Positions 34,551-43,219 of a DNA stretch of 61,718 nucleotides are shown piece after piece; the first letter of the stretch is position 1; every line of letters begins with the position of its first letter. Source of the DNA: Streptomyces smaragdinus (lineage in GTDB: Bacteria > Actinomycetota > Actinomycetes > Streptomycetales > Streptomycetaceae); contig NZ_WEGJ01000040.1 of assembly GCF_009604385.1 (NCBI RefSeq), positions 1 through 61,718 on the forward strand, given 5' to 3'. A program made the position numbers and the translations under genes. The notes under the pieces were generated by a model, which did not search any database, was not told the origin of the DNA, and saw nothing but the letters and a program-made list of their open reading frames with translations.

Positions 34551-35618
34551 CTACTTCTCCGGCGTGTACCGCAGCAGCACGAACGCCGAGTCGTCGTGGA
34601 TCTGCGGCGCCCACGCCTCCAGATCCCGCCGCAGCGCCGCCAGGACGGCCGCGGGCGGCCGGTCGCGGGGCGCCGTCGCGTACCGCCGGATGAGCGGGAA
34701 GAACTGCCCGCGGCTGTCCCGCGCCTCCAGCACCCCGTCCGTCACCAGCAGCAGCTCGTCCCCCGCCGCCAGCGACACCGTCACCATGTCCGGCGTGGGG
34801 TCGGGCACGTACAGCCCGATGCCCAGCGGCACACCGGACTGCATCCGCACCTCCCGCACGGCCCCCGCGGCGGTGCGCACCAGCGGGCACGGATGGCCGA
34901 AAGTGAGCCCTGTCCACACCCCGTCGTCGCCGGCGTTGAAGACCAGCACCGTGGAGAAGCCCTCCGGGCCCGTGTCGCGGCCCAGGCTGCGGTCCATCCA
35001 CGCGGCGACCTGGGCAAGGTCCTCGCTCTCGTGGGAGGCCTCGCGGAAGACGCCGATGGCCATGGCGGTGGTACGGACCGCGCTCAGCCCGTGGCCGCGC
35101 ACGTCGCCGATGACGCCCCGGGTGCCGAAGCCGGTCGCCTGGACCTTGTAGAAGTCGCCGCCGATCTTCGCCTCGTCCGCCGCCGCCTCGTACGAGACCG
35201 CCACGGCGTACGGCCCCACCCGCTCCGGCTGCTCCGGCAGCACGGCCCGCTGCACGGCGTCGGCCACCCGGGTGACCTGGGTGAGCTTGCGTTCGCGCAC
35301 GAGGCGCTCGCGCAGTGCGTACAGGGCGATCACGGTGGCGCCGACGACCGCCACGATCCGGCCGCCGGTGGTGACCTGGAACAGGTCCTCGGCCCGCGCG
35401 CTCATGACCAGGGTCAGGGCGAGAGCGATCGTCCCGGCCACCCACACCGCCGGTGCCCGGCCGTTGATCGCGACCAGCAGCGGCAGGACGGAGTAGGCCG
35501 CGGCGGTGGAGTGGTCCGGGTCCGAGGTCAGGTCGATCGCGGTGACGAACACCGTGATGATCCCCGCGGCCCAGTAGGGCCAGTAGGTCCAGTAGGACCA
35601 CTTCCGCAGCACCTGCAC
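34551..35618 (-). CDS. Membrane-anchored SpoIIE-type PP2C phosphatase
   Basis: 355 aa from GTG 35618 (GTG 35612 is possible). The N-terminus is aromatic, with three WxY units (SYWTYWPYW) coded by a 9-base tandem repeat at 35571-35600. It is followed by two or three membrane helices up to about residue 100. The catalytic domain shows IGGDFYKV, GDVRGHGLSA, LLLVTDGVLEARD and the final HDDSAFVLL, with metal-binding Asp residues. These enzymes dephosphorylate anti-anti-sigma factors in partner-switch stress pathways. No anti-sigma gene is adjacent. It shares the strand with the LuxR gene downstream. Confidence 0.92.
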   Translation of the reverse strand: MQVLRKWSYWTYWPYWAAGIITVFVTAIDLTSDPDHSTAAAYSVLPLLVAINGRAPAVWVAGTIALALTLVMSARAEDLFQVTTGGRIVAVVGATVIALYALRERLVRERKLTQVTRVADAVQRAVLPEQPERVGPYAVAVSYEAAADEAKIGGDFYKVQATGFGTRGVIGDVRGHGLSAVRTTAMAIGVFREASHESEDLAQVAAWMDRSLGRDTGPEGFSTVLVFNAGDDGVWTGLTFGHPCPLVRTAAGAVREVRMQSGVPLGIGLYVPDPTPDMVTVSLAAGDELLLVTDGVLEARDSRGQFFPLIRRYATAPRDRPPAAVLAALRRDLEAWAPQIHDDSAFVLLRYTPEK

Positions 35619-35764
35619 CCCACCAGCCTCGCGGCTGCGGACCCGCCCCGCGACTCAGGGGCCGCCGGGCCCGGATGTCCGGCGGCCGGCCGGACGGGGA
35701 ATGATCGGCCAACTCCTCGCGGGGGTCTGCCGTTTGACGCGGACACGTCCTATCGTTGCTCGCC

Positions 35765-37393
35765 GTGACCACACCAAACCCTCGCCGCCGCACGGTGGTC
35801 AAGGCAGCCGCCGCCACCGCCGCGCTCGCCACCGCCGCCACCACGTCCACCGCCCACGCCGCGGACACCCCCGCGTTCCTGCACGGTGTCGCCTCGGGTG
35901 ACCCGCTCCCCGACGGCATCCTGCTGTGGACCCGTGTCACCCCGACGCCCGCAGCCGTACCCGGTTCGGGGCTGGGCGCCGACACGACCGTGAGCTGGGA
36001 GGTCGCCGAGGACGCGGCCTTCACCCGGATCGTCGTCCGGGGCTCCGGCACCTCCCGCGCCGCCTCCGACCACACCGTCAAGGCCGACATCCGGGGCCTG
36101 CGCCCCGCCACCGCGTACTACTACCGCTTCACCGCGGGCGGCGTGACCTCGCCCGCCGGCCGCACGAAGACCGCGCCGCCGCTCGACGCGTCCGTGGCGG
36201 GACTGCGCTTCGGCGTGGTGTCCTGCGCGAACTGGGAGGCCGGCTACTTCTCCCCGTACCGGCACCTCGCGAACCGGGGTGACCTGGACGCGATCCTGCA
36301 CCTCGGGGACTACATCTACGAGTACGCGACCGGCGACTACGCCACCCGGGGCGGTCCCGTCCGGGTGCACGCGCCCACCCACGAGATCCTCACGCTCGCC
36401 GACTACCGCACCCGGCACGGCAAGTACAAGACGGACGCCGACCTCACCGCCATGCACGCGAAGCTGCCGGTCATCGCCATCTGGGACGACCACGAGGTCG
36501 CCAACGACGCCTGGTCCGGCGGGGCGGGCAACCACGACCCCGCCACCGAGGGCTCGTACGCCGCCCGGGCCGCCGCCGCCAGGCAGGCGTACTTCGAGTG
36601 GATGCCGGTCCGGCCGTCCGTCGCGGGCACCACGTACCGGCGCATCCGCTTCGGCAACCTCGCCGACCTGCACCTGCTGGACCTGCGGTCCTTCCGCTCG
36701 CAGCAGGCGTCCATCGGCTCCGGCGACGTCGACGACCCGGACCGGACGATCACCGGGCGGGCCCAGCTGGACTGGCTGAAGTCGGGGCTGTCCGCCTCCT
36801 CCACCTCCTGGCAGCTCGTCGGCACGTCGGTGATGATCGCCGACACGGCGTTCGGCTCGGTGCCGGCGTATCTGCTCGCGCCGCTCGCGGAGCTCCTCGG
36901 ACTGCCCTCGGAGGGGCTCGCGGTCAACGTCGACCAGTGGGACGGCTACACCGACGACCGCCGTGAGCTGCTGGCGCACATCCAGTCGCAGGGCATCCGC
37001 AACACGGTCTTCCTCACCGGCGACATCCACTCGGCCTGGGCGAACGACGTCCCCATGCACGCCGCCACCTACCCGGACTCCGGCACGGCGGGCGTGGAGT
37101 TCGTCGTCACGTCCGTCACCTCGGACAACATCGACGAGATCACCGGTCTGCCGGCCGGCACGGTGTCCTTGATCGCGGAGGCCGCGATCAAGGCGGCGAA
37201 CGGTCACATCCAGTGGCTGGACCTGGACTCGCACGGCTACGGCGTGCTGTCCGTGACGCCGCAGAGCTCGCAGATGGACTACTACAAGGTCTCCGACAAG
37301 AAGAGCCCGACGGCGACCTCGAAGTGGCTCCGCTCGTACCGCACGCTGAGCGGCACCCAGACGGTGGAGCGGGCGAGCGCCCCGGTCGCCTGA
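35765..37393 (+). CDS. Tat-exported alkaline phosphatase D family enzyme (PhoD)
   Basis: 542 aa from GTG 35765 (TTG 35756 gives three extra residues). The signal peptide has RRRTVVKAAAATAA and an AHA cleavage site near residue 33, a Tat signal as expected for metal-loaded PhoD. An N-terminal Ig-like domain (FLHGVASGDPLPDGILLWTR) is followed by the metallophosphatase core: HLGDYIYEY, WDDHEVANDAW, and GDIHSAW with metal ligands. It releases phosphate from extracellular phosphodiesters or teichoic acid. No clear PHO box was found upstream. A strong terminator follows before hisD. Confidence 0.94.
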   Translation: MTTPNPRRRTVVKAAAATAALATAATTSTAHAADTPAFLHGVASGDPLPDGILLWTRVTPTPAAVPGSGLGADTTVSWEVAEDAAFTRIVVRGSGTSRAASDHTVKADIRGLRPATAYYYRFTAGGVTSPAGRTKTAPPLDASVAGLRFGVVSCANWEAGYFSPYRHLANRGDLDAILHLGDYIYEYATGDYATRGGPVRVHAPTHEILTLADYRTRHGKYKTDADLTAMHAKLPVIAIWDDHEVANDAWSGGAGNHDPATEGSYAARAAAARQAYFEWMPVRPSVAGTTYRRIRFGNLADLHLLDLRSFRSQQASIGSGDVDDPDRTITGRAQLDWLKSGLSASSTSWQLVGTSVMIADTAFGSVPAYLLAPLAELLGLPSEGLAVNVDQWDGYTDDRRELLAHIQSQGIRNTVFLTGDIHSAWANDVPMHAATYPDSGTAGVEFVVTSVTSDNIDEITGLPAGTVSLIAEAAIKAANGHIQWLDLDSHGYGVLSVTPQSSQMDYYKVSDKKSPTATSKWLRSYRTLSGTQTVERASAPVA

Positions 37394-37401
37394 TCCCGCC
37401 C

Positions 37402-37444
37402 GCCGCCCGCCCTCCTCTCCGGGACCCCGGGGAGGGCGGGCGGC
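37402..37444 (+). terminator. Terminator hairpin between the phosphatase gene and hisD
   Basis: GCCGCCCGCCCTCC (37402-37415) pairs perfectly over 14 bases with 37431-37444. The loop can extend the stem with CCGGG/CCCGG pairings. It lies 9 bases after the phosphatase stop. Confidence 0.8.
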
Positions 37445-37521
37445 GACGGATCGTGGACGACACATCTCGCTGCGTGGACCGGCCGGACAAGCGCGGCCCG
37501 CGGTCTGACACACTTGACCAC

Positions 37522-38844
37522 GTGATTTCCCGAATCGATCTGCGCGGCGCCGCCCTCCCCGAGGGTGCGGCCCTGCGCTCCGTGCTGCCCCGTGCCGACT
37601 TCGACGTCGCGGCCGCCCTGGAGAAGGTGCGGCCGATCTGCGAGGACGTGCATCATCGCGGGGACGAGGCGCTGATCGAGTACGCGGAGAAGTTCGACGG
37701 CGTGCGGCTGGACCGGGTCCGGGTCCCGGCCGAGGCGCTGACGGAGGCCCTGGCGTCGCTGGACCCGCAGGTCCGGGCGGCCCTGACGGAATCCATCCGC
37801 CGGGTGCGGATCGTCAGCCGCGAGCAGCGCCGGCAGACCTCGGTCACGCAGGTCGTGCCCGGCGGGACGGTCAGCGAGAAGTGGGTGCCCGTGGACCGGG
37901 TGGGGCTGTACGCCCCCGGTGGCCGCGCGGTCTACCCGTCCTCGGTGATCATGAACGTGGTGCCGGCGCAGGAGGCCGGTGTGCCGTCCATCGCGCTGGC
38001 TTCCCCCGCGCAGAAGGAGTTCGGCGGTCTGCCCCACCCGACGATCCTGGCGGCCTGCGAGCTGCTGGGGATCGACGAGGTGTACGCGGCCGGCGGCGCC
38101 ACCGCCGTGGCGATGTTCGCGTACGGCACCGAGAGCTGCGCCCCCGCGTCCATGGTCACCGGTCCCGGCAACATCTGGGTCGCCGCCGCGAAGCGCTACT
38201 TCACCGGCGTGATCGGCATCGACGCCGAGGCCGGCCCCACCGAGATCGCCGTCCTCGCCGACGACACCGCGGACCCGGCGCATGTCGCCGCCGACCTGAT
38301 CAGCCAGGCCGAGCACGACCCGCTGGCCGCCGCCGTCCTGGTCACGGACTCGCCGGCCCTCGCCGACGCCGTGGACAAGGAGCTCGTCCCGCAGGTCGCC
38401 GCCACCCGGCACGTCGAGGACCGGATCGCCCCCGCGCTGGGCGGCCGGCAGTCCGCGATCGTGCTGGTCGACGGCCTGGACGAGGGGCTGGCCGTGGTCA
38501 ACGCGTACGGCGCCGAACACCTGGAGATCATCACCGCCGACGCCGCCGCGGTCGCCGACCGGGTCCGTAACGCGGGCGCGATCTTCGTCGGCGCGTACTC
38601 CCCGGTGTCCCTCGGCGACTACGCCGCCGGGTCCAACCACGTGCTGCCCACCGGCGGCTGCGCCTGCCACTCCTCGGGGCTCAGCGTGCAGTCGTTCCTG
38701 CGCGGCATCCATGTCGTGGACTACTCGCGCGACGCGCTCGCGGAAGTCGCCGCGCATGTGGTGACCCTGGCGGAGGCGGAGGACCTGCCGGCGCACGGAG
38801 CGGCGGTCAAGGCTCGATTCGACTGGACGGTGCCCGGGACGTGA
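37522..38844 (+). CDS. hisD: Histidinol dehydrogenase
   Basis: 440 aa from GTG 37522. It oxidises histidinol to histidine in two NAD-dependent steps with a zinc ion. Key segments are VPVDRVGLYAPGG, VTGPGNIWVAAAKR, EAGPTEIAVLADD, and QAEHDPLA with catalytic His and Glu. GSNHVLPTGGCACHSSGLS near the C-terminus is also present. No ribosome site is visible before the GTG (only CTGACACACTTGACCAC), so the message may be leaderless or weakly initiated. It is the first gene of the his operon; hisC starts inside its stop. Confidence 0.97.
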   Translation: MISRIDLRGAALPEGAALRSVLPRADFDVAAALEKVRPICEDVHHRGDEALIEYAEKFDGVRLDRVRVPAEALTEALASLDPQVRAALTESIRRVRIVSREQRRQTSVTQVVPGGTVSEKWVPVDRVGLYAPGGRAVYPSSVIMNVVPAQEAGVPSIALASPAQKEFGGLPHPTILAACELLGIDEVYAAGGATAVAMFAYGTESCAPASMVTGPGNIWVAAAKRYFTGVIGIDAEAGPTEIAVLADDTADPAHVAADLISQAEHDPLAAAVLVTDSPALADAVDKELVPQVAATRHVEDRIAPALGGRQSAIVLVDGLDEGLAVVNAYGAEHLEIITADAAAVADRVRNAGAIFVGAYSPVSLGDYAAGSNHVLPTGGCACHSSGLSVQSFLRGIHVVDYSRDALAEVAAHVVTLAEAEDLPAHGAAVKARFDWTVPGT

Positions 38845-39947
38845 CCCGTATCGACGACCTGCCGATCCGGGACGAACTGCGCGGGAAGTCGCCCTACGGC
38901 GCCCCGCAGCTCGACGTCCCCGTCCGGCTGAACACCAACGAGAACCCGTACCCGCTCCCCGAGGAGCTCGTCCGCCGGATCGGCGAGCGCGTCACCGAGG
39001 CGGCCCGCGAGCTCAACCGCTACCCCGACCGCGACGCCGTCGAGCTCCGTACGGAGCTGGCCGCGTACCTCAGCCGCACCGCCGGGCTGCCGGTCACGGT
39101 CGACAACGTGTGGGCGGCCAACGGGTCCAACGAGATCATCCAGCAGCTGCTGCAGACCTTCGCCGGCCCCGGCCGGACGGCGATCGGCTTCGAGCCCTCG
39201 TACTCGATGCACGCGCTCATCTCGCGCGGCACGGGCACGGGCTGGATCAGCGGGCCCCGTCACGACGACTTCACCATCGACGTCGAGGCCGCCGAGCGGA
39301 CCATCGCCGAGCTGGAGCCCGACGTGGTCTTCGTCTGCTCGCCGAACAACCCCACCGGCACGGCGGTCGACAAGGACACCGTGCTGCGGCTGTACGACGC
39401 GGCGCTCGCCGCGAAGCCGTGCGTGGTGATTGTCGACGAGGCGTACGGCGAGTTCAGCCACCAGCCGTCGCTGCTGCCGCTGCTCGAGGGCCGGCCGACG
39501 ATGGTGCTCACCCGCACCATGTCGAAGGCGTTCGGCGCCGCGGGCCTCAGGCTCGGCTATATGGCGGCCGACCCGGCCGTGGTCGACGCCGTCCAGCTGG
39601 TGCGGCTGCCGTACCACCTGTCGTCCGTCACCCAGGCCACCGCGCTGGCCGCGCTCGAGCACACCGATACGCTGCTGCGGTACGTGGAGCGCCTGAAGTC
39701 CGAGCGGGACCGGATCGTCGCCGAGCTGACCGCCCTGGGCTGCGAGGTCACCGCGTCCGACGCGAACTTCGTGCAGTTCGGCCGGTTCGACGACGCCCAC
39801 GCCATGTGGCAGCGCCTGCTGCGGCACGGGGTGCTGGTCCGCGACAACGACGTACCGGGTTTCCTGCGGGTCACCGCCGGCACCCCGGAGGAGAACGACG
39901 CGTTCCTGGAAGCGGTACGCGCCAGTCTTAAGGAGAGGGACGCATGA
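38841..39947 (+). CDS. hisC: Histidinol-phosphate aminotransferase
   Basis: 368 aa from GTG 38841, overlapping hisD by 4 bases. This PLP aminotransferase converts imidazole-acetol phosphate to histidinol phosphate with glutamate. RLNTNENPYPLPEE is the family-typical N-terminus. The PLP Lys lies in TRTMSKAFGAAGLRLGY, and SPNNPTGT and VDEAYGEF are the conserved PLP-ring contacts. It overlaps the hisB start (ATGA). Confidence 0.97.
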   Translation: MTRIDDLPIRDELRGKSPYGAPQLDVPVRLNTNENPYPLPEELVRRIGERVTEAARELNRYPDRDAVELRTELAAYLSRTAGLPVTVDNVWAANGSNEIIQQLLQTFAGPGRTAIGFEPSYSMHALISRGTGTGWISGPRHDDFTIDVEAAERTIAELEPDVVFVCSPNNPTGTAVDKDTVLRLYDAALAAKPCVVIVDEAYGEFSHQPSLLPLLEGRPTMVLTRTMSKAFGAAGLRLGYMAADPAVVDAVQLVRLPYHLSSVTQATALAALEHTDTLLRYVERLKSERDRIVAELTALGCEVTASDANFVQFGRFDDAHAMWQRLLRHGVLVRDNDVPGFLRVTAGTPEENDAFLEAVRASLKERDA

Positions 39948-40537
39948 GCCGCACCGGCCGTGTGGAACGTACGACGAAGGAGACGTCCGTCGTCGTCGAG
40001 ATCAACCTCGACGGCACCGGACAGGTCGATGTGGCGACCGGGGTCGGCTTCTTCGACCACATGCTCGACCAGCTGGGCCGGCACGGCCTGTTCGACCTGA
40101 CGGTGAAGACCGACGGCGATCTGCACATCGACTCCCACCACACCATCGAGGACACCTCCCTCGCCCTGGGCGCCGCCTTCCGCCAGGCCCTCGGCGACAA
40201 GAAGGGCATCGTCCGCTTCGCCGACGCGTCCGTCCCGCTGGACGAGTCCCTGGCGCAGGTCACGGTGGACCTCTCCGGCCGCCCGTACCTGGTGCACACC
40301 GAGCCCGAGGGCATGGCCCCGATGATCGGCGCCGAGTACGACACGACCATGACCCGGCACATACTGGAGTCCTTCGTGGCCCAGGCGCAGATCGCGCTGC
40401 ACGTGCACGTGCCGTACGGCCGCAACGCGCACCACATCGTGGAGTGCCAGTTCAAGGCCCTGGCCCGGGCGCTGCGCTACGCCAGCGAGATCGACCCCCG
40501 CCAGCCCGGTATCCCGTCCACGAAGGGCGCCCTGTGA
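39944..40537 (+). CDS. hisB: Imidazoleglycerol-phosphate dehydratase
   Basis: 197 aa, single-function (no phosphatase domain), from ATG 39944. It has the two manganese-binding motifs expected: DSHHTIED with the His pair at residues 65-66, and NAHHIVEC near residue 165. It dehydrates imidazole-glycerol phosphate. AAGGAGAGG sits just upstream inside hisC. Its stop overlaps the GTG of a small membrane gene. Confidence 0.97.
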   Translation: MSRTGRVERTTKETSVVVEINLDGTGQVDVATGVGFFDHMLDQLGRHGLFDLTVKTDGDLHIDSHHTIEDTSLALGAAFRQALGDKKGIVRFADASVPLDESLAQVTVDLSGRPYLVHTEPEGMAPMIGAEYDTTMTRHILESFVAQAQIALHVHVPYGRNAHHIVECQFKALARALRYASEIDPRQPGIPSTKGAL

Positions 40538-40692
40538 ACGGCCTGTCCACCGTACTGATCGTCGTCGGCCTCTTCTTCGCCGGCGGCGTGTACTCGTTCG
40601 CCAAGCAGGGCAAGCCCAAGGGGCCCATCGTGGTCCTGGGCCTCGCCGCGGTGCTCGCGCTGGCCGCGGGGCTGCTGCGCGTCGACTGGTAG
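40534..40692 (+). CDS. 52-residue membrane protein inside the his operon
   Basis: 52 aa from GTG 40534, overlapping the hisB stop (GTGA), ending 8 bases before hisH. It has two short membrane helices (LSTVLIVVGLFFAGGVYSFA and PIVVLGLAAVLALAAGLL) joined by KQGKPKG, ending in RVDW. I do not recognise a family, though small genes at this place occur in other Streptomyces his operons to my knowledge. The coupling to hisB and hisH suggests a role tied to histidine synthesis, or merely shared expression. Confidence 0.75.
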   Translation: MNGLSTVLIVVGLFFAGGVYSFAKQGKPKGPIVVLGLAAVLALAAGLLRVDW

Positions 40693-40700
40693 GGGGACCG

Positions 40701-41339
40701 GTGAGCCAGAAGAAGGTCGTCGTCTTCGACTACGGCTTCGGCAACGTCCGCTCCGCCGAACGGGCCCTGGCCCGCGCGGGAGCCGACGTCGAGATCACCC
40801 GTGACTACGACACCGCGCTGAACGCGGCGGGCCTGCTGGTCCCCGGCGTCGGCGCGTTCGAGGCGTGCATGCGCGGGCTGCGCGGCGCGCGCGGCGACTG
40901 GATCGTCGAGCGCCGGCTGGCCGGCGGGCGCCCGGTGCTGGGCATCTGCGTCGGCATGCAGATCCTCTTCGCCCGCGGTGTGGAGCACGGGGTGGAGACC
41001 GAGGGGCTGGACGAATGGCCCGGCACGGTCGAGGCGCTGCGCGCGCCGGTCGTCCCGCACATGGGCTGGAACACCGTCGAGTCCCCCGCGGGCTCGCGGC
41101 TCTTCGCCGGGGCGGACGAGGAGGCGCGCTACTACTTCGTGCACTCCTACGCCGTGCGGGACTGGACGCTCGAGATACACAACCCGCGGATGACCCCGCC
41201 GCTCGTCACATGGGCCACCCACGGCGAACGGTTCGTCGCCGCGGTCGAGAACGGGCCCCTGTGGGCCACCCAGTTCCACCCCGAGAAGTCCGGCGACGCC
41301 GGCGCCCAGCTGCTGACCAACTGGATCGGAACCCTGTGA
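40701..41339 (+). CDS. hisH: Imidazole glycerol phosphate synthase, glutamine amidotransferase subunit
   Basis: 212 aa from GTG 40701 with AGGGGG upstream. It is a class I glutaminase giving ammonia to HisF. The nucleophile C83 is in GICVGMQILF, and His193/Glu195 are in QFHPEKSG. The N-terminal VVFDYGFGNVRSAERAL is typical of HisH. Its stop overlaps the priA start by one base (TGATG). Confidence 0.97.
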   Translation: MSQKKVVVFDYGFGNVRSAERALARAGADVEITRDYDTALNAAGLLVPGVGAFEACMRGLRGARGDWIVERRLAGGRPVLGICVGMQILFARGVEHGVETEGLDEWPGTVEALRAPVVPHMGWNTVESPAGSRLFAGADEEARYYFVHSYAVRDWTLEIHNPRMTPPLVTWATHGERFVAAVENGPLWATQFHPEKSGDAGAQLLTNWIGTL

Positions 41340-42061
41340 TGCCTGCCCTTGAGCTCCTCCCCGCCGTCGACGTCCGCGACGGCCAGGCCGTCCGCCTGGT
41401 GCACGGCGAGTCCGGCACCGAGACCGGCTACGGCGACCCCCTCGAGGCCGCCCTGGCGTGGCAGCGCTCGGGCGCCGAGTGGCTGCATCTGGTCGACCTG
41501 GACGCGGCGTTCGGCACCGGCGACAACCGCGCCCGGATCGCGGCCGTCGCCAAGGCCATGGACATCAAGGTCGAGCTGTCCGGCGGCATCCGCGACGACG
41601 CCTCCCTGGCCGCCGCCCTCGCCACCGGCTGCACCCGCGTCAATCTGGGCACCGCCGCGCTGGAGAGCCCCGAGTGGGTCGCCAAGGTCATCGCCGAGCA
41701 CGGCGACAAGATCGCGGTCGGCCTGGACGTGCGCGGTACGACGCTGCGCGGCCGGGGCTGGACCCGCGACGGCGGCGACCTGTACGAGACCCTGGCGCGG
41801 CTGGACTCCGAGGGCTGCGCGCGGTACGTGGTGACGGACATCGCCAAGGACGGCACGCTGCAGGGGCCGAACCTGGAGCTGCTGCGGAACGTGTGCGCGC
41901 GCACCGACCGCCCCGTCGTGGCCTCCGGCGGCGTGTCGTCGCTGGACGATCTGCGGGCGCTCGCCACGCTGGTGTCCGAGGGCGTGGAGGGCGCGATCGT
42001 GGGCAAGGCTCTGTACGCCAAGGCGTTCACCTTGGAGGAGGCTCTGGAGGCGGTGGGGTAG
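41339..42061 (+). CDS. priA: Bifunctional HisA/TrpF isomerase (PriA)
   Basis: 240 aa from ATG 41339. It is a (beta-alpha)8 barrel isomerising both ProFAR (histidine) and PRA (tryptophan). The two catalytic Asp residues are D11 (LLPAVDVRDG) and D130 (VGLDVRGTTLRGRGW). No separate trpF is found among the trp genes in this window, in line with the known actinobacterial use of PriA for both pathways. SGGIRDD and ASGGVSSLDDL are the phosphate-binding ends. The gene lies between hisH and a RidA gene. Confidence 0.95.
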   Translation: MPALELLPAVDVRDGQAVRLVHGESGTETGYGDPLEAALAWQRSGAEWLHLVDLDAAFGTGDNRARIAAVAKAMDIKVELSGGIRDDASLAAALATGCTRVNLGTAALESPEWVAKVIAEHGDKIAVGLDVRGTTLRGRGWTRDGGDLYETLARLDSEGCARYVVTDIAKDGTLQGPNLELLRNVCARTDRPVVASGGVSSLDDLRALATLVSEGVEGAIVGKALYAKAFTLEEALEAVG

Positions 42062-42451
42062 ATGGCCGGAATCGAGCGTGTCCCGGGCGAGGCCTGGGAG
42101 GACGCCATGGGCTTCTCCCGGGCGGTCGCGGCCGGGGAGCGGGTGGTCGTCTCGGGCGGTATCCCGTTCACGGGCGGGGTGCTGCAGGGCGAGGGGGATC
42201 CGTACATACAGGCCAAGGCCGCGTTCGGTAACGCGCTCGACGGCATCGGGGAGCTGGGCGCGGGCATCGGGTCGGTGATCCGCACCCGGATGTACATCGC
42301 GCACGCCAGGGACGTCGACGAGGCGGGGCGGGCGCACAAGGAGCTGTTCGACGCGGTACGGCCGGTGGGAACGCTGGTCGTGGTCTCCGGGTTCATCGAC
42401 TCGCGGATCCTCGTCGAGGTCGAACTCGAGGCGTATCGAGGAGAGTCGTAG
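42062..42451 (+). CDS. RidA/YjgF-family protein
   Basis: 129 aa from ATG 42062, directly after the priA stop (TAG ATG). The core GERVVVSGGIPFTGG, the QAKAAFGNALDGIGELGAG helix and VIRTRMYIAHARDVDEAG match the family; the C-terminal LVVVSGFIDSRILVEVELEA completes it. The usual enamine-binding Arg corresponds to RTRMYI. RidA members hydrolyse reactive enamine/imine intermediates from PLP enzymes, which would suit an operon with HisC. It starts 1 base after priA and ends 3 bases before hisF. Confidence 0.88.
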   Translation: MAGIERVPGEAWEDAMGFSRAVAAGERVVVSGGIPFTGGVLQGEGDPYIQAKAAFGNALDGIGELGAGIGSVIRTRMYIAHARDVDEAGRAHKELFDAVRPVGTLVVVSGFIDSRILVEVELEAYRGES

Positions 42452-42454
42452 GTC

Positions 42455-43219
42455 ATGACCCTTGCGGTCCGAGTCATCCCCTGTCTGGACGTCGACGCCG
42501 GCCGGGTGGTCAAGGGCGTCAACTTCCGCGACCTGCGCGACGCCGGCGACCCGGTGGAGCTGGCGAAGCGGTACGACGCGGAGGGTGCCGACGAGCTGAC
42601 GTTCCTCGACATCACCGCCTCCTCCGGCGACCGGGAGACGACGTACGACGTGGTGCGGCGCACCGCGGAGCAGGTGTTCATCCCGCTGACGGTGGGCGGC
42701 GGCGTCCGCACCCCCGACGACGTCGACCGTCTGCTGCGCGCGGGCGCGGACAAGGTGGGCGTCAACACGGCGGCGATCGCGCGCCCGGAACTCCTGCGGG
42801 AGATCGCGGAGCGCTTCGGCCGCCAGGTGCTGGTCCTGTCGGTGGACGCGCGGCGCTGCGGCGGCGGGACGCCATCGGGTTACGAGGTCACGACGCACGG
42901 CGGCCGCCGCGGCACGGGCATCGACGCGGTGGAGTGGGCGCACGAGGCGGCGGAGCTGGGGGCGGGGGAGATCCTGCTCAACTCCATGGACGCGGACGGC
43001 ACGAAGGACGGCTACGACCTCGAGATGATCGCGGCGGTACGCAAGCACGTCACGGTCCCGGTGATCGCTTCGGGCGGCGCGGGCAAGGTCGCGGACTTCC
43101 CCCCGGCGGTCTCGGCGGGCGCGGACGCGGTGCTGGCGGCGTCGGTGTTCCACTTCGGTGAGCTGACGGTCGGCGAGGTGAAGTCGGCGCTGCGGACCTC
43201 CGGGTACCCGGTTCGTTGA
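42455..43219 (+). CDS. hisF: Imidazole glycerol phosphate synthase, cyclase subunit
   Basis: 254 aa from ATG 42455 with AGGAG upstream. The barrel uses ammonia from HisH to make imidazole-glycerol phosphate and AICAR. The catalytic Asp residues are D12 (IPCLDVDAGRVVKG) and D131 (LSVDARR). TVGGGVRTPDD and ASGGAGKV bind the phosphates. It is the last his gene of this operon. Its stop overlaps a TTG start of a gene of unknown function. Confidence 0.97.
   Translation: MTLAVRVIPCLDVDAGRVVKGVNFRDLRDAGDPVELAKRYDAEGADELTFLDITASSGDRETTYDVVRRTAEQVFIPLTVGGGVRTPDDVDRLLRAGADKVGVNTAAIARPELLREIAERFGRQVLVLSVDARRCGGGTPSGYEVTTHGGRRGTGIDAVEWAHEAAELGAGEILLNSMDADGTKDGYDLEMIAAVRKHVTVPVIASGGAGKVADFPPAVSAGADAVLAASVFHFGELTVGEVKSALRTSGYPVR

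Noticed and set aside
35700..35764. Promoter TTGACG/TATCGT before the PhoD gene
   Set aside because: The two hexamers are only 11 bases apart, too close for a normal sigma factor.
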